Below are positions 36,172 through 47,135 of a stretch of 64,000 bases of DNA, in pieces. The notes beneath the pieces are model-generated. The model searched no databases and was not told the DNA's origin. It saw only the letters and a list, made by a program, of their open reading frames with translations. The first letter of the stretch is position 1. The number at the start of each line of letters is the position of its first letter. The position numbers and the translations under genes are program-made. This DNA comes from Symmetrospora coprosmae. Taxonomy: Eukaryota > Basidiomycota > Cystobasidiomycetes > Symmetrosporaceae. The stretch spans positions 372,001 to 436,000 of the forward strand of contig VUYT01000006.1 in assembly GCA_008802785.1 (NCBI GenBank). Direction: 5' to 3'.

Positions 36172-37227
36172 TCAGTAGTGCCCTGCGTCGGGTCCACACG
36201 GGGTCCGCTTGCTCCTGGCGAGCGTCTGGCAGACGGAAACCGAGAGTTAATGTGACGTACCTTGAAGCACGTCACTCCGCGCAGAATCTTCCCAGGCGGA
36301 GGCAGCCCACGTCGCCCGGCATCGTCTTGACCGGCGAACCCGCCCTGGCCGACCCCATCTCTCCGCGCGCCGACAGAGAAGTGCGGATCGTGACGGACGC
36401 GCTCGCGCTGTGCGAGGCGCTCCACGTCGGGTATGAGGAAGGGCGGGCTGCGTATTGGCAGAGTTGGTCTCGTCAGATTGGGCATGGCGGGGTCCGCTCG
36501 AGCGGGGCGCGCGGATGGTGAGGTGGAGACAAGACGCACTGCGCTAGCTTGCACTCTTGCCCGTCTGGGCAGAAGCCAACGAGGTAGAGTGGGCACGGGA
36601 CGCGCTTGATGTGCTTGTTCGGGCAGTCTGGGCCTGGATGTGTCGAAGAGGGTCAAGAAGGGATGAGTCAGCGTCATCAGCCCGCGTCTCTCGCACCTGC
36701 TTCTTCTGGGATCGGAGCAGTCGCTCACCTGCTCTGCAGAACCCAGCCGTGTAGCTTCTGCACTCTGGTCTGCGCTGCTTCTGTGTGATGTGGAGGTACA
36801 TGCATTCGTCGCCGGACGAGCAGAATCCGTGCTTTGTGAAGAAGTAGCACTCGGGCATCTTGCGGAGGTTGTACTCGTGGAGGTACTCGCAGTCTGCTCC
36901 CTTCTTGCACAGCCCTCGCAGCCAGTGCTTGCACACTGTGCGTCCTTGCAGCGTGCTCGCGACCACCTGCGGCTGGTAGTTCAGGGCGGACGGCGTCGTG
37001 TGCCGCAGAGGACAGCTTGCCCCTCGCGGACACCCAGCGGCACTGTTGAATGCTCTGCAGATCTGCGCATCCGCATCGAGCTTGATCCCCGGTGCAACCT
37101 CGCTCTTGATGCGGCTCTCGAGGAGGAGCTCAGTGTGCAGGAACTGGGGGAACACGGCCACGTCGCTCTGTGCCCAGCGGGGTGCGGGTGCTGAAGGGCC
37201 AGCTCCATCCAGTGTGGATGTGACCAT
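36172..37227 (-). CDS. YTH1: mRNA 3'-end processing factor YTH1/CPSF30
   Basis: CCCH zinc-finger subunit of the cleavage and polyadenylation factor, which binds the polyadenylation signal. Exons: 36729-37227, 36540-36633, 36261-36447, plus a short last exon. Five CCCH fingers: [78 protein letters not shown] (across an intron) and [19 protein letters not shown] (across the next). A later VTCFK stands where metazoan CPSF30 has the CCHC knuckle. My best last exon (36172-36207) ends in CGPDAGHY and a stop, so the knuckle looks incomplete. The end coordinate is uncertain. Confidence 0.88.
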
Positions 37228-37813
37228 TGTGCTGCTATGTGGCGTTGCAATGGCGAGAAGGACAAGAGCCGAAGCCGTCGACAGTGGCGGACTTGGGTCG
37301 ACGTCGACGTTGTCGCGGTCACGCTTCACACTTCACTGCGCGGCGAGATGCAAGCAATTTCATGGCAACATCGGGAACACATCAGGCAGAGCGTCTGGGG
37401 ACAGAGCATCTGTGCATTGCATTGTTGTCGAGCAGCCACGCTGTGGACAACAGGGCCTACTGATGCCCGCGTCTAGAAGAGGGTGAGAATGCCCATCTAG
37501 AGCCTACCGCGGATGCGAGAGAAAGCGGAAGGGGAGGGAGGGGGATCTGTTGTGGTCACTGACGAGGAAGCGATATGTAGACTGAGAGAGAGTCATGGTG
37601 AATGTACATTCGGGGTGGAGGAAGGATGCTTCCATTTTGGGTTGGGTGGTCCCGGAGCTTCAATGGTCGGAGCGCGCCGGCTCTACACGTTGAATATCCG
37701 TGAAAAGGGGCAGTTCCTGCGTTACTGTTACAGCGGCACTGGCCCGCTCACTCCTTCAATTCCTTCTGTATCTCCTTCGCCAATAATTGATGTCGCGAAC
37801 AAGCCATGTGTCC
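37228..37813. other. Intergenic region
   Basis: Upstream of YTH1 and downstream of the bZIP gene, both (-). Nothing recognised. Confidence 0.5.
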
Positions 37814-39657
37814 TTACTCGGGCCTCATATCCTCACTCCAGCCCGCCGCGAGCGCCCTCCTGGTCCACACTTGGACCTCAAGTTCGAGTTGCTCCTGCCT
37901 CTCCTGCAACGCACGAACAGCGTCCTCGAGGCTCTGGAGGTGCTCCGCCTTCCTCTGCCTGCTCTTTCGCGCAGCCACAGTGTTCTGCCTGCGCTTCTCC
38001 TCAATGCTCTGCTCAATCTCCTGCCCGAGCTCAACGCCCGCTTCCTCGGCGTGCGCACGGAGCGCAGCCACTTTGCGCGCGGCCGCAGCGGGCACAGCGC
38101 GCTTGGACGTCTTGGACGGAGGACCAGCGTAGTCCCGCTTCTGCGTCGGCGCGTCGAGGTCCAGCAGCGGAATGCTCGTGTTGCGCGTCCCAGTGAACCG
38201 TGCCGCTGCGCTGCCGCTTGGCTGCTGCGAGCCAGATGAGCGCTGGCGCTTGGTCGGCGGGCGCGGGTCCTTGATGACAGGCACGGCCGCGGTCGATGAG
38301 GAGGCAGAGTTGGACCCGAGCGTGAGGGTGTCATCGATGTCGAAAGCGGGGTAAAATCTCTTCTTGCTCGATGCCGCAGCAGGCTGCGGCTGCGGCTGCT
38401 GAGCCGGAGCGGCAGGTGCGTCAAACGACGGCAGCGGCAAGGAAAGCTCGATAGGCGAGATGGTGCGGGGAAAGAGCGGGGCAGCTTGCGCAGGCGCAGT
38501 GGCAGTCGCCGCAGCTGCTGCTGCGAGCAGCGGGTCGTGCTCTGGGAAGAGGCTTACGCTGCCCCAAATTGGCGAGGTGAGCGTTGACAGGTCGCCATCG
38601 TCCGGAACGAGTGCAGGCGTGTCCACGGGTGGGAGTACATTCTGGTCCTCGTCGAAGAAGAAAGGCGATGTTTCGGCAGGCGAAAGCGACTTGAAGGCGT
38701 TCCTCATGGGCAGCGAGGTCGGGGCGAGGGCTGTGAAAGCCGCAAAGGCGTTCGTGCCGGCATGAGACGGCACAGTAGAGGCAGGGGCGGCAGTGGCGGG
38801 AGCTGACGGCATCGAGGAGAAGAAGTCGCTGAGATATTGTGCTAAGATGAAAAGAAAGCAGAGTCAGCAAAGTGGCGGCGGAATGTGAGTGATCTGCACA
38901 GCACGTCGTTCCCGGTCAGACACTTACAGATATCCAGCTCGTCCTTGACCATAGATCCGTTGCCTACTCCCACCGCTCCGTAGGTGTCTGGTGTCCTGGG
39001 CATTGAAGTGAGGTGGGAATTGGCCTCCTTGTAGCTTTTCAGGATGCTCTCGATACTGGAAAGGAGCTCGGTCACGCTCGGGGGATGAGACGGCGTGACG
39101 CTCTGGTGCTGTTGTGGCTGCGAGTATGCGACACGCGCAGGTTGCGGTTGTGCAGGGTAGTGGATGTGACCTGCTTGGGATGACGGGTCGAAGCTCGGCG
39201 ATAGGAACGCAGCGAGTTCAAAGTCGATATTGCTATGACTGTAGGTGTTGTTAACGGTAGCTGATGATGACGTTGACGAGTGTAGCCAGTTATCAAGTAT
39301 GGTTTGGTTCTGCTGGGGAGCAGTGTTTGGCTCGGCTATGGGTCCGGGGCCTGATTCGGGCGAAACGGCGGGATTCCCAGCGAGGCGTCGAGAGCGTCGG
39401 ACGACATTGACAGCAACGACAGTAGTAGCGGCATCAGGTGTTTCAGCATTGCGTTGTGGATACTCTGATGGGAGGTGAGGAGTGCCCTTCTGCCCTTTGC
39501 GGGTCGAGCGACGACGTACGGTAGATGTGAGAGGAAAAGCCGGGCTCAGCTCCTCCTGCTGCTGCGGTGGTTGGGGCGTCTGGTCTGTTCGACACGACGA
39601 TGCGGGGGTTGACTGGAGGAACAAATCCATTGTGGATGATGGTGTAAAGGTCGTCAT
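37814..39657 (-). CDS. GCN4-like bZIP transcription factor
   Basis: A 585-residue factor in two exons (38928-39657, 37814-38841; 86-nt intron, phase 1). The C-terminal bZIP reads EKRRQNTVAARKSRQRKAEH, then a zipper LQSLEDAVRALQERQEQLEL. The basic-region signature N-x-x-A-A-R-x-S-R is that of the Gcn4/Cpc1 group. An acidic, aromatic stretch (SPFFFDEDQNVLPPVD, TLTSPIWGSVSLFPEHDPLL) could be the activation domain. The N-terminus is Gln/Ser/Pro-rich with basic patches. Like yeast GCN4 it has upstream ORFs in its leader, which suggests translational control by amino-acid starvation. Orthology with GCN4 is likely but not proved. Confidence 0.85.
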
Positions 39658-39735
39658 CTTGACGGCTGTGCTGGGTTACCGGGTGGTGGTCTATCGGGTG
39701 TGATGGAGGTTGCTCGCTCTGGGTTCGTCCTTGAT

Positions 39736-39747
39736 TTAGGCCTGCAT
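39736..39747 (-). promoter_or_regulatory. Three-codon upstream ORF (M-Q-A-stop) of the bZIP gene
   Basis: ATG CAG GCC TAA on the minus strand, 78 nt upstream of the bZIP start codon. Minimal uORFs of this size are the classical control element of GCN4. Whether it lies in the transcript is inferred from its closeness to the start. Confidence 0.5.
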
Positions 39748-39820
39748 CTTGGCTGGCGGTGAGGAAATCGAGGAGGGGGTCGCGCTGAATGGGGGAAAAG
39801 CGGGTGAGGGTGCTCCTATG

Positions 39821-40084
39821 CTACTCCACTACTGTTGCCTTGTTGTGCGAGCGAGTCTGCTGCACACAAGGTGAGGATGCTATTCTGTCTATGTCAATTG
39901 CGACGTTGCGGTGCGGAGTCAAGGGGCGACCAGCGGGAACGGGAAAGGGCGAAGTCCTGACTCGACTCGACTCGGCCGGGGAGGGGGAAGGGAAGGGGAC
40001 GGAGGGCGGCATGACTCGGGTGCACGCGCGACACGTGGGAAGGAAGGACAGACAAGACAGACAGACACGGACACACACGCGCAT
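39821..40084 (-). promoter_or_regulatory. Longer upstream ORF of the bZIP gene
   Basis: A minus-strand frame of 87 codons (with an internal ATG), ending 163 nt before the bZIP start. It is Pro/Ser/Arg-rich and not protein-like, so it would act as a scanning barrier if transcribed. The transcript start is unknown. Confidence 0.35.
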
Positions 40085-40194
40085 GTACAGACTATATCAC
40101 CTGGAATTGCGAATGGAAGTGGATGCGAGTATATGAAGTAGATACAACATGGCGCTGTGCGCAATACAGAATGTGATTCAAAGAAGGGACCGCC

Positions 40195-43100
40195 TCAGAA
40201 AAGATACATGAGCTGCGCGGGACTCGTCTGGTGCGCAGCCCTCCCAAGGGCTAGGGTCCGCACTTCTGACGTCTCCGTCTCCGGCTCGGGCTGCATCAGC
40301 CCTATCCTGCCTCCCCGGCCGAGCGCGAGCGTCGCCTTGGTGGTCGTTGTCGTCTCTGGGAGGGCAATCTGCTTGGACGAGGTTGGAGGGCCGACGGTAG
40401 AAGACGACGCTGGCTTGGAGGTAGTAGCCGTCGTTGTCCCCCGCCCTCGTCCAAGTGCCAGAGACGCCTTTGGAGACGTAGTGGGAGCGGCGGTGCTGGA
40501 CGCCGGAGCAGAGGAAGACGATGGCGGAGCAGACGAGCTCGGTGCCAGACTCGACGCAGGCGAGCTGACTGCTGTCGACGATGAGGGCACGGGCGCGCTC
40601 GAGCTTGGGACAGGCGAAGAAGGCGCAGGCGCAGTCGTTGCTCCCGGCAGCGAGCTCGTCTGAGGCGTGCTCCCGACTCGCGTGGTGGTCGTAGCGGCAG
40701 GAGCCGACGATGACGACGGTGCCGCGCTCTCTGACGTCGTCGTCGTCACTTTTGGATTCTCGCGCGAGATTGTCGTTGTTGGCGGCGCCGACGAAGGCAC
40801 GGAGCTCACTGCCGTTGTCGGCTGCACAGCTACTGTGGTTGGAGCGCTCGGAGTCGCTGACGATGAAGAAACGGGCACAGACACAGGCACGGATGACGAA
40901 GAAGCCACCGGACTTGAAATGGCCGTCGTCGTGTCGAACAGCGTCGTCGCCGGGGCGAGCGTCGTAGCGATTGCCGTGTCGATTGACGAGACCTCGTACG
41001 TGATGGCGACCGTCGTGCCGGGCAGCGTGGCGCTCTGCTGCTCCGTCGTCGTCGTCCCTGCCACAGGCGGACTCGACACGCCCGTGCTACCTGTCAGTGC
41101 AGAGGTCGTCGTGCCCGTGCTGACGAGGGTCGTATTGCCGACCGGGTAGCTGTAGGTGTAGACGAACGATGTGTACGCGGTGGTATTCTGCGCCTGTGAC
41201 TGCGTCGTAGCTGTCAAGGCCGTCGTCGTCGTGCCCGCGGCGACGCCAGTCCGCGTGGTCGTAGCGCCCGAGGCCGTGGCAGCGGTCGAAGATGCTGCCG
41301 TGCTCGAGCTGGGAATCGCCGACGAGCTCGGGCCAAACGCCGCAATATCTGCCGGGCTCGCCTCTTCGTTACGCTCTCTCCCGGAGAGCCGCGACCACTT
41401 GACAAGCTTGGGGTCCTGGTATCCCGGGCACTGTGGCTTTGGACCAGTGCTGCCCCAGACCTTGTTGCAGCCGGGGAGCGCAGCCAGCGTGCCCGTGTTC
41501 AGCGAGCCCTCCCACCCCATCGTCTCGGCAGGGACTTTGGTGTTCGCGTCGAGGAGGCATGCGTTTGCCGTATCGTACGACCAGGTCGGCGTCAGAGCGG
41601 GACACGACTGCCCGGCGTTGAGGTCAAAATCCGAGAGAACGCAGTCCGTCACGACCTTTGCCAGGACGCCAGTGTCCCATCTACCAGATCCAAAGAGTCC
41701 GGTCAGCGGTAGCACATGGAGCAAACTCTGAGTTTCGCTGTAGAAGTGCCTACCCATTTGCGAAATCCGCATGCAACTTTCGCGGCATCCGAGGGGTGTC
41801 AGCAGAAACACGCGTTGGGTGAGCCTGCATGACCGCCACTCACACCGAAGCCAGTCGTGTCCCCGTTGGCGAGGATGAATGTGGGCATATCTGGTCCATT
41901 TGACCCCCAAGGGCCATACGGGCCGTCGCCAAAGTCCGTCAGAAAGTGGAAGGACTCGACTAGGATACTCGGGATACGACGCTCAAAGCCAGTCGGGCCT
42001 GTTGGTTTACCATCGTCAGTGCCGATGTGCATGGGGCGATGTCGCGAGTGGACAGTACTGCTCACAGAAGGGCCCTAGCAGGCCTGCGCCGAGCAGAGGG
42101 TACCTGACGTGTGCGAGAGGATTGGCATAGTCGTAAGGCTGGCCATTCCAGCACGAAGGGACTGCAACAAGGTGAATGGCTAGGAATTAGACATGCATGG
42201 TTGACTGAGCATGTCTGAGGCTCGCGCGACACGCACACCACACTTTCGAGACGAGGACTGAGCAGCCGTTCTTGGGGAAGTCGAAAGACTCGACTCCACG
42301 GATAGTGCCGTTCTCTATCGTGCGGAACAAGGGATGAGGGTAGCGCGGGTGCACCGGGTCAGCTTCTTTACCCGTGGAGCTGCACAAGACCTGATAGTCT
42401 CGGCTCACTGAAGTCCTGCTCGCAATAGTAAAAGATCGAGAGATCTTCCTGCAGGTATCGGCCTCCGACTTTCTTGCCTGGGTTGCCCGCGACCATCTAG
42501 TCGCGCAGGGGTCGGGACGAAGCGCAGCACGGCAGTGAGCAGGGCAGTCCGGATCGCAGTAGTCAGCCTGGACGACAGCCTTACCTGGAAGTCGTCGGGG
42601 AAAGGCTCGACAATGGTGCCGGGGGAGCCAGCGGGGCGGTCCGTGCGGACGTCCGGGAAGTTGTAGTATATGCGCGTCTGTGCCCAGATGGGCGAGTACC
42701 GCGTCGTATTTGTCTTTGGGTCCCAGACGACCTTGAGCACGCTCGGGTGCCAGTAGTTGCTGTGGTCGTCAAGCCAAGCGGGATCAGACGCGCCCTCTCG
42801 TGATCATGAAGAGAGCAGGCGAGATATGCGCACCTCAGGTCCGACTGCGGGGCCATCGAGCTGCATTTAGACTGCCGGAGCTTTGTCCGGTTGTACACGC
42901 CGTCAAAGTTGCTCCCTCCAATGATGCGGTGCTACACGAGCGGGCACCGCACGCGTCGGTCAGCCGTTTGCACCGACCTCGTCCAGAGGGCGATTGAGCC
43001 CAGTGGCGCACGCACCACATGCTGCGAGACGATCCCAGGAGAGATGTTGGGGTCCAAGCGGGCCGTCAGAAGCGGGCGCGGCGAGTCGAAGACGATGCGG

Positions 43101-43254
43101 CCTGTCAGGTGAATAACTCTGCAATGATCAGCCGGGCACGGTGTTGTGTCCTATGTGAAGGCCACACACGCTGCATGCTGACGGCATCTGACAGAGCGGT
43201 GAGGATGGCCAACACCAGCACGGCTGGCAGAGCCAGCGCTGTGCGTGAATGCAT
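40195..43254 (-). CDS. Secreted DUF1996 protein with long Ser/Thr-rich tail
   Basis: The N-terminus is a signal peptide (MHSRTALALPAVLVLAILTA, exon 43170-43254). The second exon is 43016-43101 (TARLDPNISPGIVSQHV), followed by HRIIGGSNFDGVYNRTK from about 42931. Further DUF1996 blocks are SNYWHPSVLKVVWD, YYNFPDVRTDRP, MVAGNPGKKVGGRYLQ, ESFDFPKNGC, VPSCWNGQPYDYANPLAHV, GDTTGFG and NAGQSCPALTPTW. Several short introns split the domain. After about residue 450 a Ser/Thr/Ala/Val-rich, likely O-glycosylated stalk runs to the end. It carries three copies of an LALGR motif (KASLALGRG, KATLALGRG, RTLALGR). No GPI signal is visible. DUF1996 proteins are fungal secreted or wall proteins of unknown activity. 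Confidence 0.87.
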
Positions 43255-44029
43255 GATGTCGCTGCGGCGCGCTGTCTCAGGCAGCGGGTGGCGGCCAGCT
43301 GCGACTACAGTGGCTCTTTGCGGGTGGCGCTATCAGCACGGTGCCGGCAAGGGCGACGTTCTGTTGTGAAGGGGTTCTCGACCCCTAGCAGGTGTGCTGT
43401 CAGTATTATAGTGAAGGTTCCGTAGGATTGCGAGCTTGGGTCAGCAGAAGACAGAAGAAGGACGGGAGGGAGGGAGGGAACAGACGTCAGGGCCATGCAT
43501 GGCAAGCCTCTCTTTCTCGTTGTTCGGTCGTTCGCTTTGCATCGATGCCGCTGCGCTGCTGTTTCGGTCTTGCTCGTCCGAGGCATGTGTAGACGGCTCG
43601 ATCAACCCAGAGAAAGAGCAGCTGTGCAAGACTGAATGAGAGGCACGGGGCGGAATGCGCAAAGAGGAATCGCACAGACTGCGACACGGACAGATGCAAC
43701 TTTGTCTTGCTTGTCGAGCGCTTCTGCTTGTTCGGCATCTCGTCTTGCTCTGTGAAGGCGGTTGCAAGGCGAGGAGCCCATCCATGACGTCCGCTCTGGA
43801 CTACTGTGCGCTTCCGTCGAGACCTCCGGCAATCAGTAGTCACTCTTGTCTGCACACTGTACGACGCTGTATGTGCTGAGTGTAGAATATAGCATCGTGC
43901 ATCCTGTCTGAACCGTCGCCTTTTTGAAAGGAGAGCCACAACCTGTCTGAAGGGAGAAGGGCAGACTCCCTCACTGCCCTGCTCTTGCCCAACCCAAAGC
44001 AACCAGCACACTTACAACAACCTGCTGCA
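43255..44029. other. Divergent intergenic region
   Basis: Between the DUF1996 gene (-) and the NKAP gene (+). Presumed promoters of both; no gene seen. Confidence 0.5.
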
Positions 44030-45511
44030 ATGGCAGCGACATCCTCACGAGTGCGCGCAGAGGATCTCAATGGATCAAGGGAGGACGACAACGACGAGGA
44101 CGCGTACCACCGACGGGGTGCACGCCGCCCTTCGCCGAGCTACGAAAATCGCGACAACGGCGACGACGAACGAAGGCCGCGGCGGGCGTCTCCCAGCTAC
44201 GAGCGGGGCAGCGGCCCTCCTGCCAACGGCGACAGAGGATGGGGCGACAGGAGCGGGAATGCCAGGCGGCAGACGCCAGAGAGGGAGCTCGATGCGGGCC
44301 GGCAGGCTCACGGCGGGCCTCGAGGAGGCGGCGGCGGCTACAGCGGCGGCGGTGGAAGCAGCAGACAGGGAGGCAATGGGGCAGGGCAAGGAGGGGACTA
44401 CTTTGCTCAGTGGGTGGTCATGCCCGTCCGCATCTCTTGACATCTCGCGCACGCTGACGCCTCTCCCTGTTCATGCGTGTGCAGACGGCGCTCCCAGCGC
44501 GAGGCGTCCAACTTCTCCATCTGGCCTGCGTCGCCGCGCACACCAGACACCGAGTCGGACGACGACGAGGACGGCGACAAGGGTAGCAAGAAGAAGCGCA
44601 AGAAGGACAAGAAGAAGGAGAAGAGCGGTAGCAGCCGAAAGCACCGCTCAACAAAGTCGTCAAAGTCCTCTCGCAAGCGCTCGAGCAGGTACTCGGACGA
44701 CAGCGACAGCGACAGCGATAGCAGCAGCTCGGACTCGGACCGCGACAGGCGCCGCAGCAAGAAGAAGAGCAGCAGAAAGAGCCGCAGCAGCAAGCGGAGC
44801 AAGCGGCATGCCGAGAGCGATGCAGAAGGGAGCGATGGAGGGAGAAGGCGCAAAAGCAAAGCGAGCAGGAAGGACAGAGATAGGAGCGGCTCACCCGTTG
44901 ACCGAGTGCACAACGAGCAGGAGGATGAGTGGGCCGAGAAGCCGGCGAGAGGGGCCAGCTCGGGCGCACCGGGCGATGCGCGCCTCAGTGTGGCTGCAGC
45001 CCCTGCTGACCGGGCTCGCTCGACATCGGCCGGCGTGATGGCCATCAAGGGCAAGGGCAAGGCCGAAGTCGACACCAACGGCAATGCCAGCGACAGCGAC
45101 GACGATGACGATGTCGGGCCGAAGCCCCTGACGGAGAGCGGAACGGCTGCCAACCCCCGCGACTTTGGGCGCGCCCTGCTGCGCGGCGAGGGCGAAGCCA
45201 TGGCCAATTTCGTGGCAGAAGGGCAGCGCATCCCGCGCCGTGGCGAGATTGGCCTCGAGAGCGAGGCGATCGAGGCGTTTGAGAAGGCCGGGTACGTCAT
45301 GAGCGGGTCCCGGCACCGGCGCATGAACGCCGTGCGCGTGCGCAAGGAGAACCAGGTCATCTCGGCAGAAGAGAAGCGCGGGATCCTCAAGCTCCAGAAG
45401 GACGAGAAGGACAGGAAGGAAGGCCTCATCGTGGGCAGCTTCAAGGAGCTCGTCGAGCAACGCTTGGCAGAGGAGCAGAGGGCCGCAGCGCGGAGGCAGA
45501 GGCAGCAGTGA
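44030..45511 (+). CDS. NKAP-family nuclear protein
   Basis: RNA-binding spliceosome-associated protein of 468 residues in two exons (44030-44409, 44485-45511; 75-nt intron, phase 2). The C-terminal NKAP domain is clear: DFGRALLRGEGEAMANFVAE, GQRIPRRGEIGLESEAIEAF, EKAGYVMSGSRHRRMNAVRV, RKENQVISAEEKRGILKLQ. The N-terminal half is disordered: a Gly-rich RGG-like part, FSIWPASPRTPDTESDDD, then long Lys/Ser and Arg/Ser runs typical of nuclear speckle proteins. The human family member links the exon junction and chromatin repressor machinery. Confidence 0.93.
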
Positions 45512-45632
45512 TGCCCCGGATTTTTGCGCCTCGGAACTACTGTAATGGTGCTGGCGAGCTCGTCACAGGTACAAACAACATGTCACATTGCCGATACTAA
45601 ACTCCAAAATTGGCGCAGAGCAACCGGAAGCA

Positions 45633-46964
45633 TCAGCTGGCTGGCGTAGCCTCCGCCATTGCCGTATCTGACGTTTCCGCAGCGGGCTGTTCCGCCTTTG
45701 CAGCGGCTGCCTTCTTTGCTTTTCGCTTGAGGGCCTTCTTGCTCGTCCCGGGTCCTTCTGGCATGGTCACGCCCTTGCCCTGCGGCACGGCTGGCTGCTG
45801 CTCCGCGCCCTGGTCGCTAGTGACACCATGACCAGCCGGCTTCGACGGAGGAAGACCCGCGACGGGCCTCCGGTTCTCTTTGGCTCCTTCCACCGCATTG
45901 GCTTCGGCCTTCCCCTTGCCCTTGCCCTTGCCTTTGCCCTGCGCGTTCCCGCTCGCGTCGGCCTCCGTCTTTTGCTTCTTCTTCTTCATGCTGAGCGGGT
46001 TGGGCTCCTTTGCGCGCTTCCGCTTGTTGCTGCGCTCGAGGACAGCGTCGACAGTGTTGGGCGTGCTCGCGGCGGTTGAGCGCGTAGCTGGCGCGAGAGA
46101 GGCAGAAGCTTCGGTGCCTGACGGTCCAGCGGCGGTAGGCGTGGGTTGTGCCGCGCTGTCTGTGCCCATCGCCTGTTCGCCGCTGGATGTTGACGGCTCT
46201 TTGGCGTTCGGACGAAGCGTTGCAAGCTCTGCGCTGGGTATGTGCAGCTTACTCTCCTCGATCTGTCGCACAAGGGTTAAAACATACATCAGCCTGGCCT
46301 GGGCAAGTGCAAAAGCCAAGTCAGGCTCATCCAGGAGATGGGGGCGCACCTCTCTGCGCCGGTCGACAGTCGCTGTACTCGGGGGTTCGAGGAGGAGCAT
46401 AGCGCGCTTCTCAAAGAGGAGCGGGACACCGGGCACCTTGCGCAGCGTCGCGCGCAGCCCCTTGTCCTGCGTGGCGACGCACAGGCGGAACTTGTTCTCC
46501 GAGGTGCCCATGATGCCCGAGATGCACTCGGCGTCCGTCTCCTTTGGCTTGTGGTGGTTGCACTTCCGCCGCTCGTAGGGCTTTGCAAGGGACAGAGCTG
46601 CGCTGCCTGCTTGGGTGGGCGGCTTGTTGGCGGATTGTAGGAGTGTGACGGAGCAGTACGTGATCACTGGGTGGGGCAGGGCAGGAAGCCAGGCCAGGGC
46701 GAGCGCAGCGGTAGTCGAGGGAAGCGGTCAGTCAGGCAATGCCAATGCCATACCGGCGAGTAGATCAGCCCACAGCGACGCACTCATCTTGACGGGCCCG
46801 CCGAGGATGTCCTCGAGGCGCTTCTGGACGTCGACCATCTTCTGCCCGCTGATCTGCTTTACGAACTCGCTGTCGACGAGGACCTGGTACGGCTCCCTGA
46901 ACCTGAAGGCCGACGTGTAGATTGCCATTGTCCTCTTGTACGTCTTTGAGCGTTTGGCGCGCAT
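45633..46964 (-). CDS. UTP23: rRNA-processing protein UTP23
   Basis: PIN-domain protein of the small-subunit processome that helps release snR30 from pre-rRNA, 375 residues. Exons: 46784-46964, 46350-46666, 45633-46262. The N-terminus MRAKRSKTYKRTMAIYTSAF and REPYQVLVDSEFVKQI are typical. They are followed by VKMITYCSVTLLQ, ERRKCNHHKPKETDAECISG, NKFRLCVATQDKGLRATLR and KVPGVPLLFEKRAMLLLEPP. The Cys/His cluster (RRKCNHH, AEC) is the Utp23 zinc site. The C-terminal third is disordered, rich in Lys and Ala, with a basic SKKALKRKAKKAAA tail. It is divergent from NOP7, another ribosome-assembly gene. Confidence 0.93.
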
Positions 46965-47135
46965 CTTTGCGATGTGGATCCGTATCCGTGCTGGTGGCAA
47001 GAAGACGAAGACGAAGACGGCGATAGAGAGGACGAATTTGCCCCTCAGGCTTCTTTGACGCAGGAGAACACCTATACGTAGGGCACACTCTTCTACGCTC
47101 TACACACACATACACATACACATAGCACATCCACC
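46965..47135. promoter_or_regulatory. Shared divergent promoter of UTP23 and NOP7
   Basis: Only 171 bp separate the two start codons, so one region must drive both genes. It contains an AC-rich run (tacacacacatacacataca, 47101-47120) just before the NOP7 start and a pyrimidine/purine-rich part near UTP23. Co-regulation of the two ribosome-assembly factors is inferred. Confidence 0.65.
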
